DNA of 64,000 nucleotides from Clostridium sp. Lineage in GTDB: Bacteria; Bacillota; Clostridia; Clostridiales; Clostridiaceae. The notes under the pieces were generated by a model. It ran no database searches and had not been told where the DNA came from. It saw only the letters and a list, made by a program, of their open reading frames with translations. This document shows, one piece after another, positions 10,725-20,836 of this stretch. Positions within the stretch are counted from its first letter, which is position 1. Each line of letters opens with the position of its first letter. The DNA is taken from contig NZ_JAGHFX010000058.1 of NCBI RefSeq assembly GCF_017888565.1, positions 62,001 to 126,000 on the forward strand, given 5' to 3'. Position numbers and translations under genes: made by a program.

Positions 10725-11426
10725 ATGTCATATATAGAAATAAGAGATGAATATAAAAGATACAAAGTTGGAGAAAACACTATAATAGCAAATAACGGTA
10801 TTGATTTTTCAATAGAAAAAGGAGAATTTGTTATTATTTTAGGACCCAGTGGAGCTGGAAAAACAACTGTACTAAATATACTTGGAGGAATGGATACTTG
10901 TGATGAAGGTAAGGTAATTATTGATGATGTTGATATATCAAAGTTTAACAATAAACAGCTTACAAATTATAGAAGATATGATGTGGGATTTGTATTTCAA
11001 TTTTATAATTTAGTACAAAATTTAACTGCAAAAGAAAATGTGGAACTTGCTACGCAAATTACAAAAAATGCTTTAGATGTTGATAGAACTCTTGAGTTAG
11101 TTGGACTTGGTCATAGAAAAGGTAATTTTCCATCTCAGTTATCAGGAGGAGAACAGCAAAGAGTAGCAATAGCTAGAGCAATAGCAAAAAATCCTAAATT
11201 ACTTTTGTGTGATGAGCCAACTGGTGCCCTTGACTATAAAACAGGTAAGCAGATTTTAAAGACTTTGCAAGATACATGTAAAAATACAGGAACAACGGTA
11301 ATTGTTATAACACATAATTCAGCACTTGCACCAATTGCAGATAGAGTTATAAGAATTAAGGATGCAAAGGTTCAAAGTATTGAAGTAAATGAAAATCCTG
11401 TTTCAGTTGATTCTATAGAGTGGTAG
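10725..11426 (+). CDS. ABC transporter ATP-binding protein (LolD/MacB type)
   Basis: Walker [24 protein letters not shown], Walker [13 protein letters not shown]. Confidence 0.95.
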   Translation: MSYIEIRDEYKRYKVGENTIIANNGIDFSIEKGEFVIILGPSGAGKTTVLNILGGMDTCDEGKVIIDDVDISKFNNKQLTNYRRYDVGFVFQFYNLVQNLTAKENVELATQITKNALDVDRTLELVGLGHRKGNFPSQLSGGEQQRVAIARAIAKNPKLLLCDEPTGALDYKTGKQILKTLQDTCKNTGTTVIVITHNSALAPIADRVIRIKDAKVQSIEVNENPVSVDSIEW

Positions 11427-11436
11427 AGGATAAAAA

Positions 11437-14400
11437 ATGAAAAATACAGCATATAAAAAATCAATAACAAGGGAAATATTATCTTCAAAAGCAAGATTCA
11501 TTTCTATATTAGCTATAATATTTTTAGGGGTAGCCTTTTATGCTGGAATAAAATCCACTGGACCAGACTTAAAAGAGTCTATAAATGAATTTTTTAGCGA
11601 ACAAAATTTAATGGATAGCAAGATAGTATCTAGTATAGGGCTTAATGATAATGATTTAAAGTTACTTGAAAATAACGATAAAATTCTAGATTACTATGCA
11701 ACACATAGTGTAGATGTGAATTTAACTAATACAAATAATGTTGTTAGATTTATGGAATATAGTTCAAATGATTCTACCAATATGAATAATCTTATGGTTA
11801 CAGAAGGTAGATTACCTGAAAATAGTGGAGAAATAGCTTTAGATGAAAATGCTTTAAAGGAAAATAAAAATCTAAAAATAGGCGATGATTATATAATAGA
11901 ATCTGATGTAGATTTAGATGAATACTTTAATAAGAAAACTTTTAAGGTTGTTGGATTTGTACAAAGTCCTATGTATATAGAAAATATATCTAGAGGGACA
12001 ACTACTGTTGGAAAAGGAAGTATAGATTATTTTGCAATTTTAAATAGCAGTGATATATCTATGGATGTATACACTGAGATATATGTAAGATTTAAAAATG
12101 TAGAAGATATCGGATCATATAGTGATGAGTATAAAGAAAAGATGGAAGAAAATAATAAATATCTTGAAAATTTATACTCAAATAGAGTTATAGAAAGAAT
12201 TGAAGAAATAAAATTAGAAGCACAAAAAGAACTTGATAAAGCTTATAAAGAAATAGAAGATGGTGAAAAAAAGCTTGAAGATGCACAAAAAGAAATAGAT
12301 GATGGTAAGATTCAACTTAGTGACGGTAAAAATCAATATGAAGAAGCTGTAGAAAAGTACAATCAAGAAATTAAAAATGGTGAATTGAAACTAATTGAAG
12401 GTGAAAAGCAATTAGTTGATGGGCAAAATGAACTAGATAAGCAAAAAGAACAATTTTTAAATGGTGAAATAAAGCTTCAATCAGCTAAAGTTGAACTTGA
12501 TAAAGCGAAACAAGAATTTTTAAATCAAGGAATTGATCCAACTCAAAGTACAAAAGAGTATGAAAATCAAATAGAAGGATTAAATACTTTGATTAGAACA
12601 TATGATGCACTTTCTAAGGATATAAAAGAAACAGCAAGTAATCTTAAAGAAGGTGACAAAATTTCAAATGAGAAAATTCAATATTGGAAAATTGTTATAT
12701 CTAACCCTAGTTTAGGGCTAAATGGTCTAAATGAATTAGTAAATGCTTTAGAACAAAATCCAGCAAATATTTCTTTAGCACTTAATATTTCAAGTAGTAT
12801 AGAAGGTGCTAGTAAAACTTTAAGTGAAAATAAATATAAATTAGAAGTTTTAGTATCTGGAATAATTAAGTATCAGCAAGGAGTAACTGCTTATGAAGAG
12901 CAAGCTCGTATCTTTAATGATGGAAAAGTACAACTTGAAGAGGCCGAAAAGCAATTAGATAAGGCTCAAGAAGAAATTATAAAAGGAAAAGCAGATCTTG
13001 AAGAAGGTAAAAAACAAGGGCAGGTAGAACTTGATAAGGCTGAAAAAGAACTTGAAGATTCAGAACAAAAACTTCTTGACGGAGAAAAGGAGATCAAAGA
13101 AAATAGAGAAAAATTAATAGATGGACGCAAAGAAATAGATGAAGAAAAAGAGAAGTTAAATGATTTAGACGATAGTAAATATTATTTCTTTGACAGAGAG
13201 GATAATCCTGGTTATTTAACTTATAAAGGTTCAATTGACAGTTTAGATAAAATAGCCTCAGTATTTCCTGTATTTTTCTTTTTAGTTGCAGCACTTATAT
13301 GCTTAACTACAATGACTAGAATGGTAGAAGAAAATAGAGTGGAAATAGGAACACTAAAGGCTTTAGGATATAGAGATTTAGAAATAGCTAGAAAATTTAT
13401 AGTTTATGCAGCATTAGCAAGTGTTGCAGGAAGTATAATTGGAATATTAGTTGGAAGTACTATGCTTCCTTATATAATAAAACAAGCATATTCATCTGCA
13501 TTTACTTTACCAGATATAAAAATAAACTTTTATCTATCATATATAATTCAATCTTTAGTGGCATCAATAGTTTGTACAGTAGGAGCAGCTTTAATTGTAT
13601 TAAAAGGAGAATTGCTAGAAAATCCTTCTAATTTAATGAGAACAAAGGCTCCAAAGCTTGGGAAGAAGATATTGTTAGAAAGAATTACACCATTATGGGA
13701 AAGATTAAACTTTAATCAAAAAGTTACTTTTAGAAATCTTTTTAGATATAAGCAAAGAATGTTAATGACAATACTTGGTATATCAGGATGTATGGCTATG
13801 CTTGTAGCAGGGTTAGCTCTTGAAAAATCTAATTCTTCAGTTATGGATATTCAATTTGATAAATTAATAAAATATGATGCTATGGTTGTATTTAATGATA
13901 AGAATATTGAAAAAGAAACTGAAGAATACAGTGAATCTTTAAAGAACTTGAAAGGATATGAAAGTAGCTTAAATATTTACCAAGATTCAGTTACATTTAC
14001 TAAAGAAGGTATAAGTAAGCAAACTGCCACTATGTATGTACCTGAAAATACAGATGACTTAAATGATTATATATTATTAAATGATAGAGAAAGTGGTACA
14101 CAGTACAAACTATCAAATAATGGTGTAATTATAAATGAAAAACTTGCAAAAATTTTAAATGCATCTGTGGGTGATAATATAATTGTAACAGATTCGGATA
14201 ATAATGATCATGAAGTTAAAGTAGATAATATAATAGAAAATTATGCTGGACATTATATATATTTATCACCAGCATATTATAAAGAAATATTTAATAATGA
14301 TCCAATATATAATGCACAGTTACTAAAATTAAATTCAGATAGAGAAGATGATAGTAAATTATCTACTACTCTTATGGATAATGATAAAGTAATAAATGTT

Positions 14401-14844
14401 ACACTTGCTTCAAAGATGAGAAGTTTAAGTGAATCTGCTGATTTAGGATTAGTTATGATAGTAATAATAGTTGCTTCAGGAAGTTTAGCTTTTGTTGTAT
14501 TATATAACCTAATTAATATAAATGTATCTGAACGTATAAGAGAAATATCCACAATAAAGGTATTAGGCTTTTATGATAGTGAGGTAGCAATGTATATATT
14601 TAGAGAAAATATAATACTAACGATACTAGGAATACTTGCAGGTTCATTCCTTGGGAAAATATTATATGTATTTTTAGTAAGTACAGCAGAAATGGATAAT
14701 ATGATGATGATACCAACTGTAGACATTATTGGTTATATAATTTCTGGGTTAATTACAATGTTTTTTGCCATATTAGTTATGATAATGATGCATTTAAAAC
14801 TAAAAAAAGTAAATATGGTAGATGCATTGAAATCTATAGAATAA
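11437..14844 (+). CDS. FtsX/MacB-like ABC transporter permease with long extracytoplasmic coiled coil
   Basis: 1135 aa; TM segments at both ends; K/E/D-rich heptad region; cotranscribed with ATPase. Confidence 0.9.
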   Translation: MKNTAYKKSITREILSSKARFISILAIIFLGVAFYAGIKSTGPDLKESINEFFSEQNLMDSKIVSSIGLNDNDLKLLENNDKILDYYATHSVDVNLTNTNNVVRFMEYSSNDSTNMNNLMVTEGRLPENSGEIALDENALKENKNLKIGDDYIIESDVDLDEYFNKKTFKVVGFVQSPMYIENISRGTTTVGKGSIDYFAILNSSDISMDVYTEIYVRFKNVEDIGSYSDEYKEKMEENNKYLENLYSNRVIERIEEIKLEAQKELDKAYKEIEDGEKKLEDAQKEIDDGKIQLSDGKNQYEEAVEKYNQEIKNGELKLIEGEKQLVDGQNELDKQKEQFLNGEIKLQSAKVELDKAKQEFLNQGIDPTQSTKEYENQIEGLNTLIRTYDALSKDIKETASNLKEGDKISNEKIQYWKIVISNPSLGLNGLNELVNALEQNPANISLALNISSSIEGASKTLSENKYKLEVLVSGIIKYQQGVTAYEEQARIFNDGKVQLEEAEKQLDKAQEEIIKGKADLEEGKKQGQVELDKAEKELEDSEQKLLDGEKEIKENREKLIDGRKEIDEEKEKLNDLDDSKYYFFDREDNPGYLTYKGSIDSLDKIASVFPVFFFLVAALICLTTMTRMVEENRVEIGTLKALGYRDLEIARKFIVYAALASVAGSIIGILVGSTMLPYIIKQAYSSAFTLPDIKINFYLSYIIQSLVASIVCTVGAALIVLKGELLENPSNLMRTKAPKLGKKILLERITPLWERLNFNQKVTFRNLFRYKQRMLMTILGISGCMAMLVAGLALEKSNSSVMDIQFDKLIKYDAMVVFNDKNIEKETEEYSESLKNLKGYESSLNIYQDSVTFTKEGISKQTATMYVPENTDDLNDYILLNDRESGTQYKLSNNGVIINEKLAKILNASVGDNIIVTDSDNNDHEVKVDNIIENYAGHYIYLSPAYYKEIFNNDPIYNAQLLKLNSDREDDSKLSTTLMDNDKVINVTLASKMRSLSESADLGLVMIVIIVASGSLAFVVLYNLININVSERIREISTIKVLGFYDSEVAMYIFRENIILTILGILAGSFLGKILYVFLVSTAEMDNMMMIPTVDIIGYIISGLITMFFAILVMIMMHLKLKKVNMVDALKSIE

Positions 14845-14852
14845 AAGTCATA

Positions 14853-14885
14853 CTAAAGGGGGTCGCGTTTCGCGATTCCCTTTAG
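14853..14885 (+). terminator. GC-rich hairpin, possible terminator lacking a clear U tract
   Basis: CTAAAGGGGGTCGCGTTTCGCGATTCCCTTTAG. Confidence 0.6.
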
Positions 14886-15080
14886 CTATTAATATTTTAA
14901 TTTACTTATAGCCAGATTATGAGTAAGTTTTTTTATTATTTAGAGTAGATTACTTATGATATTTTTATAAGAAAATAAAAAGCTAGGATTAAATATATAT
15001 TAATTAATGGTTAGTAACATAATTATAACTGTGTAATATAATATAACATAAGGTTTTTAATAATTTTGAGGTGATTCAAG

Positions 15081-15623
15081 ATGTTAAATGATTATTGTTT
15101 TAATAATGAATTAGAATTTAAATCATTAATATTTAATGCTGGAACAATGAATGATGCCGAAGAAACTTCACCTGATACTGTACCTCTTGGAAGTGCTAAT
15201 TCAAGTATTAGGATACTAGGATGGCTTCTTCCTCAAGGGGATACAGATGAGTATTCACTAACTTTTAGTGTTCCAAGGGATGCTAGAAGGGCTAGAAGGG
15301 CTAAAGTATTTGTTCATTTATTAACTGACAACTCCAATACCCCAACTGGAAATAGGTTTGCAATCAGACTTTCATCATTATTTACTAGGGCTAATGGGGT
15401 AGTAAATATAGCAGATTTAAGGACTATTGACAGAGTTAATATTCCAATACAAAATTCACCAGGAAATTTTCAATATAATCATTATGTATTAGAGTTTGAA
15501 TTAAATAATGTTATTAGGACAGAAGATTTTGCTCTTTTAAGTGTTGCACGTATTGCATCCAATAATGACTATGCTGGTGCATTACTTTTAACAAGTATAG
15601 AATTTAGATATTTAAGCAATTAA
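15081..15623 (+). CDS. Hypothetical protein, predicted beta-rich, no recognised family
   Basis: GAGGTG RBS; 180 aa; RDARRARRAK from short tandem DNA repeat. Confidence 0.7.
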   Translation: MLNDYCFNNELEFKSLIFNAGTMNDAEETSPDTVPLGSANSSIRILGWLLPQGDTDEYSLTFSVPRDARRARRAKVFVHLLTDNSNTPTGNRFAIRLSSLFTRANGVVNIADLRTIDRVNIPIQNSPGNFQYNHYVLEFELNNVIRTEDFALLSVARIASNNDYAGALLLTSIEFRYLSN

Positions 15624-15648
15624 GAAAAAAGTTAATTAAAAATAATTG

Positions 15649-15755
15649 GGCTGTCACACAGTTAAAAATGTAGAATGTATAATGAATTTAAGTTTTTCAT
15701 TATGAAACACTAATTTCATTTTAAGTTTTACATTAAACGGCTGTCTGTGATAGCC
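15649..15755 (+). terminator. Long composite hairpin GGCTGTCACACAG...CTGTCTGTGATAGCC
   Basis: Complementary ends with nested inverted repeats. Confidence 0.55.
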
Positions 15756-15895
15756 TTTGTTATTAAATTTAAAATTTTAAATTTTAAGTTTTAATTTTTT
15801 AATCTAATTTTAATCTTTCTTATATTTTAGATTAATCTTCAGACAGTATTATATAACCATGATGAATGATTAACAAATACATGGAGGTAAATCAA

Positions 15896-16438
15896 ATGGA
15901 AAGAAATGAAATGATTGAAATTATAATTGCAAAGGCTAATGTAACTCGTGAAGAGGCAATAGAAGTATTAGAAAAGTGCAACTGGGATGTTGTAGATTCT
16001 ATTATATATTTAGAGAGAAATGGAAAAATAGAAAATAATGAAACTACTACAATAATTGAGGTTAAAGAAGAAGATCAAAAGCAAGAAAAAAAGGAAAAGA
16101 GTAAAAAGCATGAAGAAAGATATGGTGGAATTGGTGAAATAATAGGTAGAATATTTAAGTTTGTAGGTAAAGTTATAAAAAAGGGAAATGAGAATTATTT
16201 TGAGATTAAAAAAGAAAATGAAAAGCCAATAAGAATACCATTAACAATATCAATACTTTTATTAGTATTTTTATCTGTACCAACTCTGGTATTATTAGTA
16301 ATTGGATTATTCTGTGGATATAAATATTCATTAGTTGGTTCGAACATCAATTATTATGGAGTAAATAATGTTTTTGAAAAAGTATCAGAATCAGCAGATA
16401 CTATTAAAAAGGACTTTAAAGAAGGATATGAAAAATAA
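15896..16438 (+). CDS. UBA/TS-N-like N-terminus plus DUF4342-like membrane protein
   Basis: ANVTREEAIEVLEKCNWDVVDSIIYLE followed by TM; paralog of 18041-18580; RBS supports start 15896. Confidence 0.75.
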   Translation: MERNEMIEIIIAKANVTREEAIEVLEKCNWDVVDSIIYLERNGKIENNETTTIIEVKEEDQKQEKKEKSKKHEERYGGIGEIIGRIFKFVGKVIKKGNENYFEIKKENEKPIRIPLTISILLLVFLSVPTLVLLVIGLFCGYKYSLVGSNINYYGVNNVFEKVSESADTIKKDFKEGYEK

Positions 16439-16546
16439 TGGAAAAATCAAAGAGCGAAAGAATGAAAAGGTTAAGCATGTTTTGCTTTGCAAAACTAAGA
16501 TTAAATTAGTGTAAAGCACATTTTTATTCAAAAATCCTTAATTTTC

Positions 16547-16775
16547 TGATTTTTATATAATATCGAATACAATTCTAATTTAATAATCTAAATTGAAAAT
16601 ATAAGATGGAGAAAGAATCACTACTATGCCAAGGGTTTTGGTTAACTCGCTGTGTTCAAACAATTAGGCGATACTTAGGCCTAGTAGTTCTTTCTTAGCC
16701 CAGTGTTTCTACTTGCTCGCTATATGCTTAGTTCACATATCCTATTTATCCTTGCCAATTTTAAATTTAATAGTG
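16547..16775 (-). repeat. Intergenic repeat family copy A (shorter, core in reverse orientation)
   Basis: CTACTATGCC..GGTTTTGGTTAACTCGCTG.GTTCAAACAATTAGGC is reverse complement of the core of copies B/C; shared flank GATTTTTATATAATATYGAATACAATTCT. Confidence 0.75.
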
Positions 16776-17110
16776 AAAAAGGGGAGAGTATCTTATTTAT
16801 CATTATTAAACTAATGACAATTCCGTTACCTAAGCTTATAACATTTATAGATATACTAGTTCCACCTAATAATAATATATATACAGGCAATAAAAGTAAT
16901 TTATGTAGATGTAAATTTTATATTATTAAATGAATTTCATATTTCACTTAAATGGACTTGTATAAATACTAAAAACAACATTATTGTTAATGATGGCATA
17001 ATTAAATATTATGAATAAATTTGTATAGGAGCTATTTCACCAAGTAGAATTCCAAACAAAACCATCAGAAAAATAATAAAACTTTGAAACTTATTTATCT
17101 TTTCAACTAG
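16776..17110 (-). pseudogene. Decayed bile-acid:Na+ symporter/ArsB-ACR3-like transporter N-terminal fragment
   Basis: Minus-strand translation VEKINKFQSFIIFLMVLFGILLGEIAPIQIYS*YLIMPSLTIMLFLVFIQVHLSEI*NSFNNIKFTST*, with multiple in-frame stops. Confidence 0.55.
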
Positions 17111-17225
17111 CAATCTCCTTTAATTCTAATACAGTACTATTCAATTTTCAAAGCTCGAGTCTATTTATTATTTTGTATATTTAATGTCTATGCGCACAAA
17201 CTAGTTTTGAAAGGTGGTTGTTATA

Positions 17226-17540
17226 ATGAGAAAGTTTATTTTTATGCTTTTAATTTCTTTTTCTTTATCTTTTGGTATATTTACTCAATCAGCATATGCT
17301 GTAAACATATTTGATGAAGGAGTCTATCAAGTTTCTGACTTTAATTTATCACCAGAGAATAAATATATAGTACAAAATATTTCTGAAACTGATAGTATTT
17401 ACTTACAAGTATTTGATGAAAATCAAATAATCCTTCAATCTATTCGTCTTCCTCCTAAATCAGATAAATTTAACTTAACCGCTTTAAAGCCAGACTATAG
17501 AATTGTAATAGTTGGTAAAGGAAATATTTATATATCTTAG
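17226..17540 (+). CDS. Small secreted hypothetical protein
   Basis: Signal peptide MRKFIFMLLISFSLSFGIFTQSAYA; RBS AAAGGTGG. Confidence 0.65.
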   Translation: MRKFIFMLLISFSLSFGIFTQSAYAVNIFDEGVYQVSDFNLSPENKYIVQNISETDSIYLQVFDENQIILQSIRLPPKSDKFNLTALKPDYRIVIVGKGNIYIS

Positions 17541-18040
17541 TCTAGTTCTAATTTCCATTATATTTCTAACTATATAGAGTGGATTACTTATGTAGTCCAT
17601 TCAATTTTTATTTGAATTATGATCTAAAACATACCGCATACTCTTAATATTAATAATGAAGCATTTTAATACGTTATGTATTTTATTTAATATTAATTTA
17701 TAAACTATACTTTAATATTTTTCTTTTTATTTAAAGTTTAGTCCAAAATTAAATATCATACTCATACACATCTTTTATTTATAAAATTCCACTTTTATGC
17801 CTTAATTTATCTATATAATTTTATATGAATTATAACATTTTTTTATAAAGGCTGTACTATTGAATTTTCAAGGAACAAATCATATTAATTACTTAGCAAT
17901 AAATTCAAATTATCTACCAGATATTTATTTGTAAAATTATAATACAATTTATTTAAAAATTAATATACTTATAGCAAGTAAAATAGTAAAATTTAAATAA
18001 TATATGTTATTCTTTAAGCCATAGATATGGAGGTCTATTT

Positions 18041-18580
18041 ATGGAGAAAATTAAATTAATAGATAAATTAAGAGAAAAAACGAATATAAGTTATGAAGAA
18101 GCCAAAACAGTTTTAGAAAATAATAATTGGGATATATTAGATGCTTTATTATATTTAGAAGAGCTTGGGAGAGTAGAAAAACCTTCTATTAGCATTTTTT
18201 ATACTAATGAATCAAGGTATGGTGGGGAAAGTCAAGTAATTAGAAATAATAAGGAATATAAGCATGAAGCTCCAAATAGCTTTCAAGGAGTTTTTGAGAC
18301 TATATGTAAGTTTATAGATATTGGTAATAATATTTTCTTGCAAATAAAAAAGAAGGATAAAATATTTTTAAAGATTCCCCTTACAGTAGTTGCTATACTT
18401 TCATTTTTTATGTTTTGGATTATTATACCTTTAATTATTGTTGGATTATTTTTTGATATAGAATTTTATGTATATGCAAATAGCATTAATACAGATAAGA
18501 TTAATAAAGTATTAAATGAGATTTCAGAGTACGTAAAAGATATAAAAGAGAAGTTTAAAAAGGGTGTTAAGAATGATTAA
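18041..18580 (+). CDS. UBA/TS-N-like + DUF4342-like membrane protein, paralog of 15896-16438
   Basis: TNISYEEAKTVLENNNWDILDALLYLEELG; TM region; overlaps following response regulator. Confidence 0.78.
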   Translation: MEKIKLIDKLREKTNISYEEAKTVLENNNWDILDALLYLEELGRVEKPSISIFYTNESRYGGESQVIRNNKEYKHEAPNSFQGVFETICKFIDIGNNIFLQIKKKDKIFLKIPLTVVAILSFFMFWIIIPLIIVGLFFDIEFYVYANSINTDKINKVLNEISEYVKDIKEKFKKGVKND

Positions 18581-19253
18581 GATTTTAATAGTTGAAGATG
18601 AAGAAAAATTATCAAGATTTATTGAGCTTGAGTTAAAACATGAAGGATATGAAATAGTAAAAGCTAATAATGGTAGAACAGGTCTTGAAATTGCAGAAAA
18701 AGGTGAAGTGGATTTGGTTCTTCTTGATATAATGCTTCCAGAACTTAATGGACTTGAAGTATTAAGAAGGCTTAGAAAGATTTCCGATATTCCGGTTATA
18801 ATGCTTACTGCAAGAGATGCAGTTATGGATAAAGTATCAGGCCTTGATGCAGGTGCAGATGATTATATAACTAAGCCATTTGCAATAGAAGAGTTACTTG
18901 CAAGGATAAGAACAGCACTTAAAAAGAGAATACTTACAGTAAAAAAGGATGAAGACATAATAAGATGTGGTTTATTATCCTTAGATAAAATGAAACATAA
19001 AGTAATGTATGATAGCACAGAAATAGAGCTTACTAATAGAGAGTTTAATTTATTACAAATATTAATGGAAAATAAGAATATAGTTCTAACTAGAAGTACA
19101 CTTATGGAGAAGGTATGTGGATATGATTATATTGGAGAAACAAATGTTATAGATGTTTATGTAAGATATTTAAGAACAAAAATAGATGATGTTTTTAAGG
19201 TGAAAATAATAACTACAGTTCGTGGTGTGGGGTACGTAATTAAAGATGAGTAA
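18573..19253 (+). CDS. OmpR/PhoB family response regulator
   Basis: Receiver plus winged-helix output; overlaps upstream stop codon. Confidence 0.95.
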   Translation: MIKILIVEDEEKLSRFIELELKHEGYEIVKANNGRTGLEIAEKGEVDLVLLDIMLPELNGLEVLRRLRKISDIPVIMLTARDAVMDKVSGLDAGADDYITKPFAIEELLARIRTALKKRILTVKKDEDIIRCGLLSLDKMKHKVMYDSTEIELTNREFNLLQILMENKNIVLTRSTLMEKVCGYDYIGETNVIDVYVRYLRTKIDDVFKVKIITTVRGVGYVIKDE

Positions 19254-20496
19254 AAAAAGTAAAAATAAAAATGTTACATCTATTGCAATAAAGCTAAATT
19301 CTATTTTTGTACGAGATTTATTTTTCAAGTTTCTTTTAATTGATATATGCATAGTGGGTTTATTTATTGGAGTTTGGTGTATTGAAAGCGAATTAAGCTT
19401 TTATGGTGAGTTTGTAAAAAATGCTCAAAGGTCATTTAAATTTTATCCTATAGAAACAGCAAGTTATAAAGTTATTTTTGATAATGGAAAAGTGATGATA
19501 AAAGAGGCTACAACTTTTCTAAATCTTCTTATAAGAGGAATAGGTGCTATTGGAATTATAGAATTAATAATACTATTAAATGAAATGATCTTTGGTACTT
19601 CAAAAAAAAGAAGAATTTTAAAACCACTTAATGAAATAGCAGAAACTGCAAGTAGGCTTAGTGATATGGCTTTTGATGAGCAAAAGTTTCAAAGTCTTGA
19701 AGATGCTATATCTAAGATTAGTCCTATTACATCAGATGAAAGGATTCAGATTGGAGATAATGATCTTCAAGGGTTAGAGGAAGCAATTAATAATTTATTA
19801 GATAGGATGAGAGAATCTTACAGGCAACAAGCAAGATTTGTATCAGATGCATCACATGAGCTTAGAACCCCTATTTCTGTAATACAAGGTTATGCTAATA
19901 TGCTAGATCGTTGGGGAAAAAATGATGAAGAAGTATTAGAAGAATCTATTGCAGCTATAAAAAGTGAATCAGAAAATATGAAGAACTTAGTAGAGCAGTT
20001 ATTGTTTTTAGCTAGAGGCATTAATGGTAAAACTCAACTTAAGATAATAGAGTTTTCTCTAAATGATATGATGAGAGAAGTATTGGAAGAGTCTAAAATG
20101 ATAGATAAATATCACGCATACACATATATAGATTCGGAAGATATAAAAGTTTATGGTGATATATCATTACTTAAACAAACAGCTAGAATATTAATAGAAA
20201 ATGCAGCCAAATATACAGATAAAGGTGAAGATATAATACTAAGATGTGGGAAAAATGATAAAAATGAACCTTATTTTTCAATTCAAGATAATGGAATAGG
20301 AATGGATGAAAAGGACGTAGTTCACATATTTGAACGTTTTTTCAGAGCAGATACTGCAAGGGTTAGAAAGAATGGTGGTACAGGACTAGGGCTTTCTATT
20401 GCTAAATGGATTATTGATAGCCATAATGGATATTTTAGTGTTTTAAGTAGGAAGGACATAGGTACAAGAATAACTGTTATACTTCCTAGAAAGTAG
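19246..20496 (+). CDS. Sensor histidine kinase
   Basis: SHELRTPISVIQGYANML, HATPase_c GTGLGLSIAKWI. Confidence 0.95.
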   Translation: MSKKSKNKNVTSIAIKLNSIFVRDLFFKFLLIDICIVGLFIGVWCIESELSFYGEFVKNAQRSFKFYPIETASYKVIFDNGKVMIKEATTFLNLLIRGIGAIGIIELIILLNEMIFGTSKKRRILKPLNEIAETASRLSDMAFDEQKFQSLEDAISKISPITSDERIQIGDNDLQGLEEAINNLLDRMRESYRQQARFVSDASHELRTPISVIQGYANMLDRWGKNDEEVLEESIAAIKSESENMKNLVEQLLFLARGINGKTQLKIIEFSLNDMMREVLEESKMIDKYHAYTYIDSEDIKVYGDISLLKQTARILIENAAKYTDKGEDIILRCGKNDKNEPYFSIQDNGIGMDEKDVVHIFERFFRADTARVRKNGGTGLGLSIAKWIIDSHNGYFSVLSRKDIGTRITVILPRK

Positions 20497-20566
20497 TGGA
20501 ATATATAATATAACAACTAGAAAAGGCAAAAGAGGTTTATTACTTTAAATATAATATAGTATTAAT

Positions 20567-20615
20567 AAAGGAACCCAAATCAAATTATTAGATTTTTGTG
20601 GGTTCCTTTATTATA
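20567..20615 (+). terminator. Rho-independent terminator
   Basis: AAAGGAACCCAAATC...TGGGTTCCTTTATTAT. Confidence 0.8.
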
Positions 20616-20836
20616 TATTTTTTTGATTTAAGATGCAAACTATAAAATTATTAAAATTTAATTATGAGAAAAAAAATGTTATAGATGTATTTAAAAATGA
20701 GTATTCTGAATAAGATTTTATTTTGATTTTTATCAGAATAAAATACCTAAAACAAACTAAAAATATATATGGTAGATTTATAAAATAAAATTAATAAATA
20801 ACTTAAGATGATGTTGTTAAAGGAGTGTAAAGAACA

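Noticed and set aside
12200-13170. Repetitive coding DNA in the ABC permease
   Set aside because: Explained by coiled-coil heptads (DGEKKLEDAQKEI type); not a separate DNA repeat element.
16703-16933. 76-aa ORF on + strand
   Set aside because: Overlaps repeat copy A and lies antisense to a recognisable transporter pseudogene; no RBS or protein-like character.
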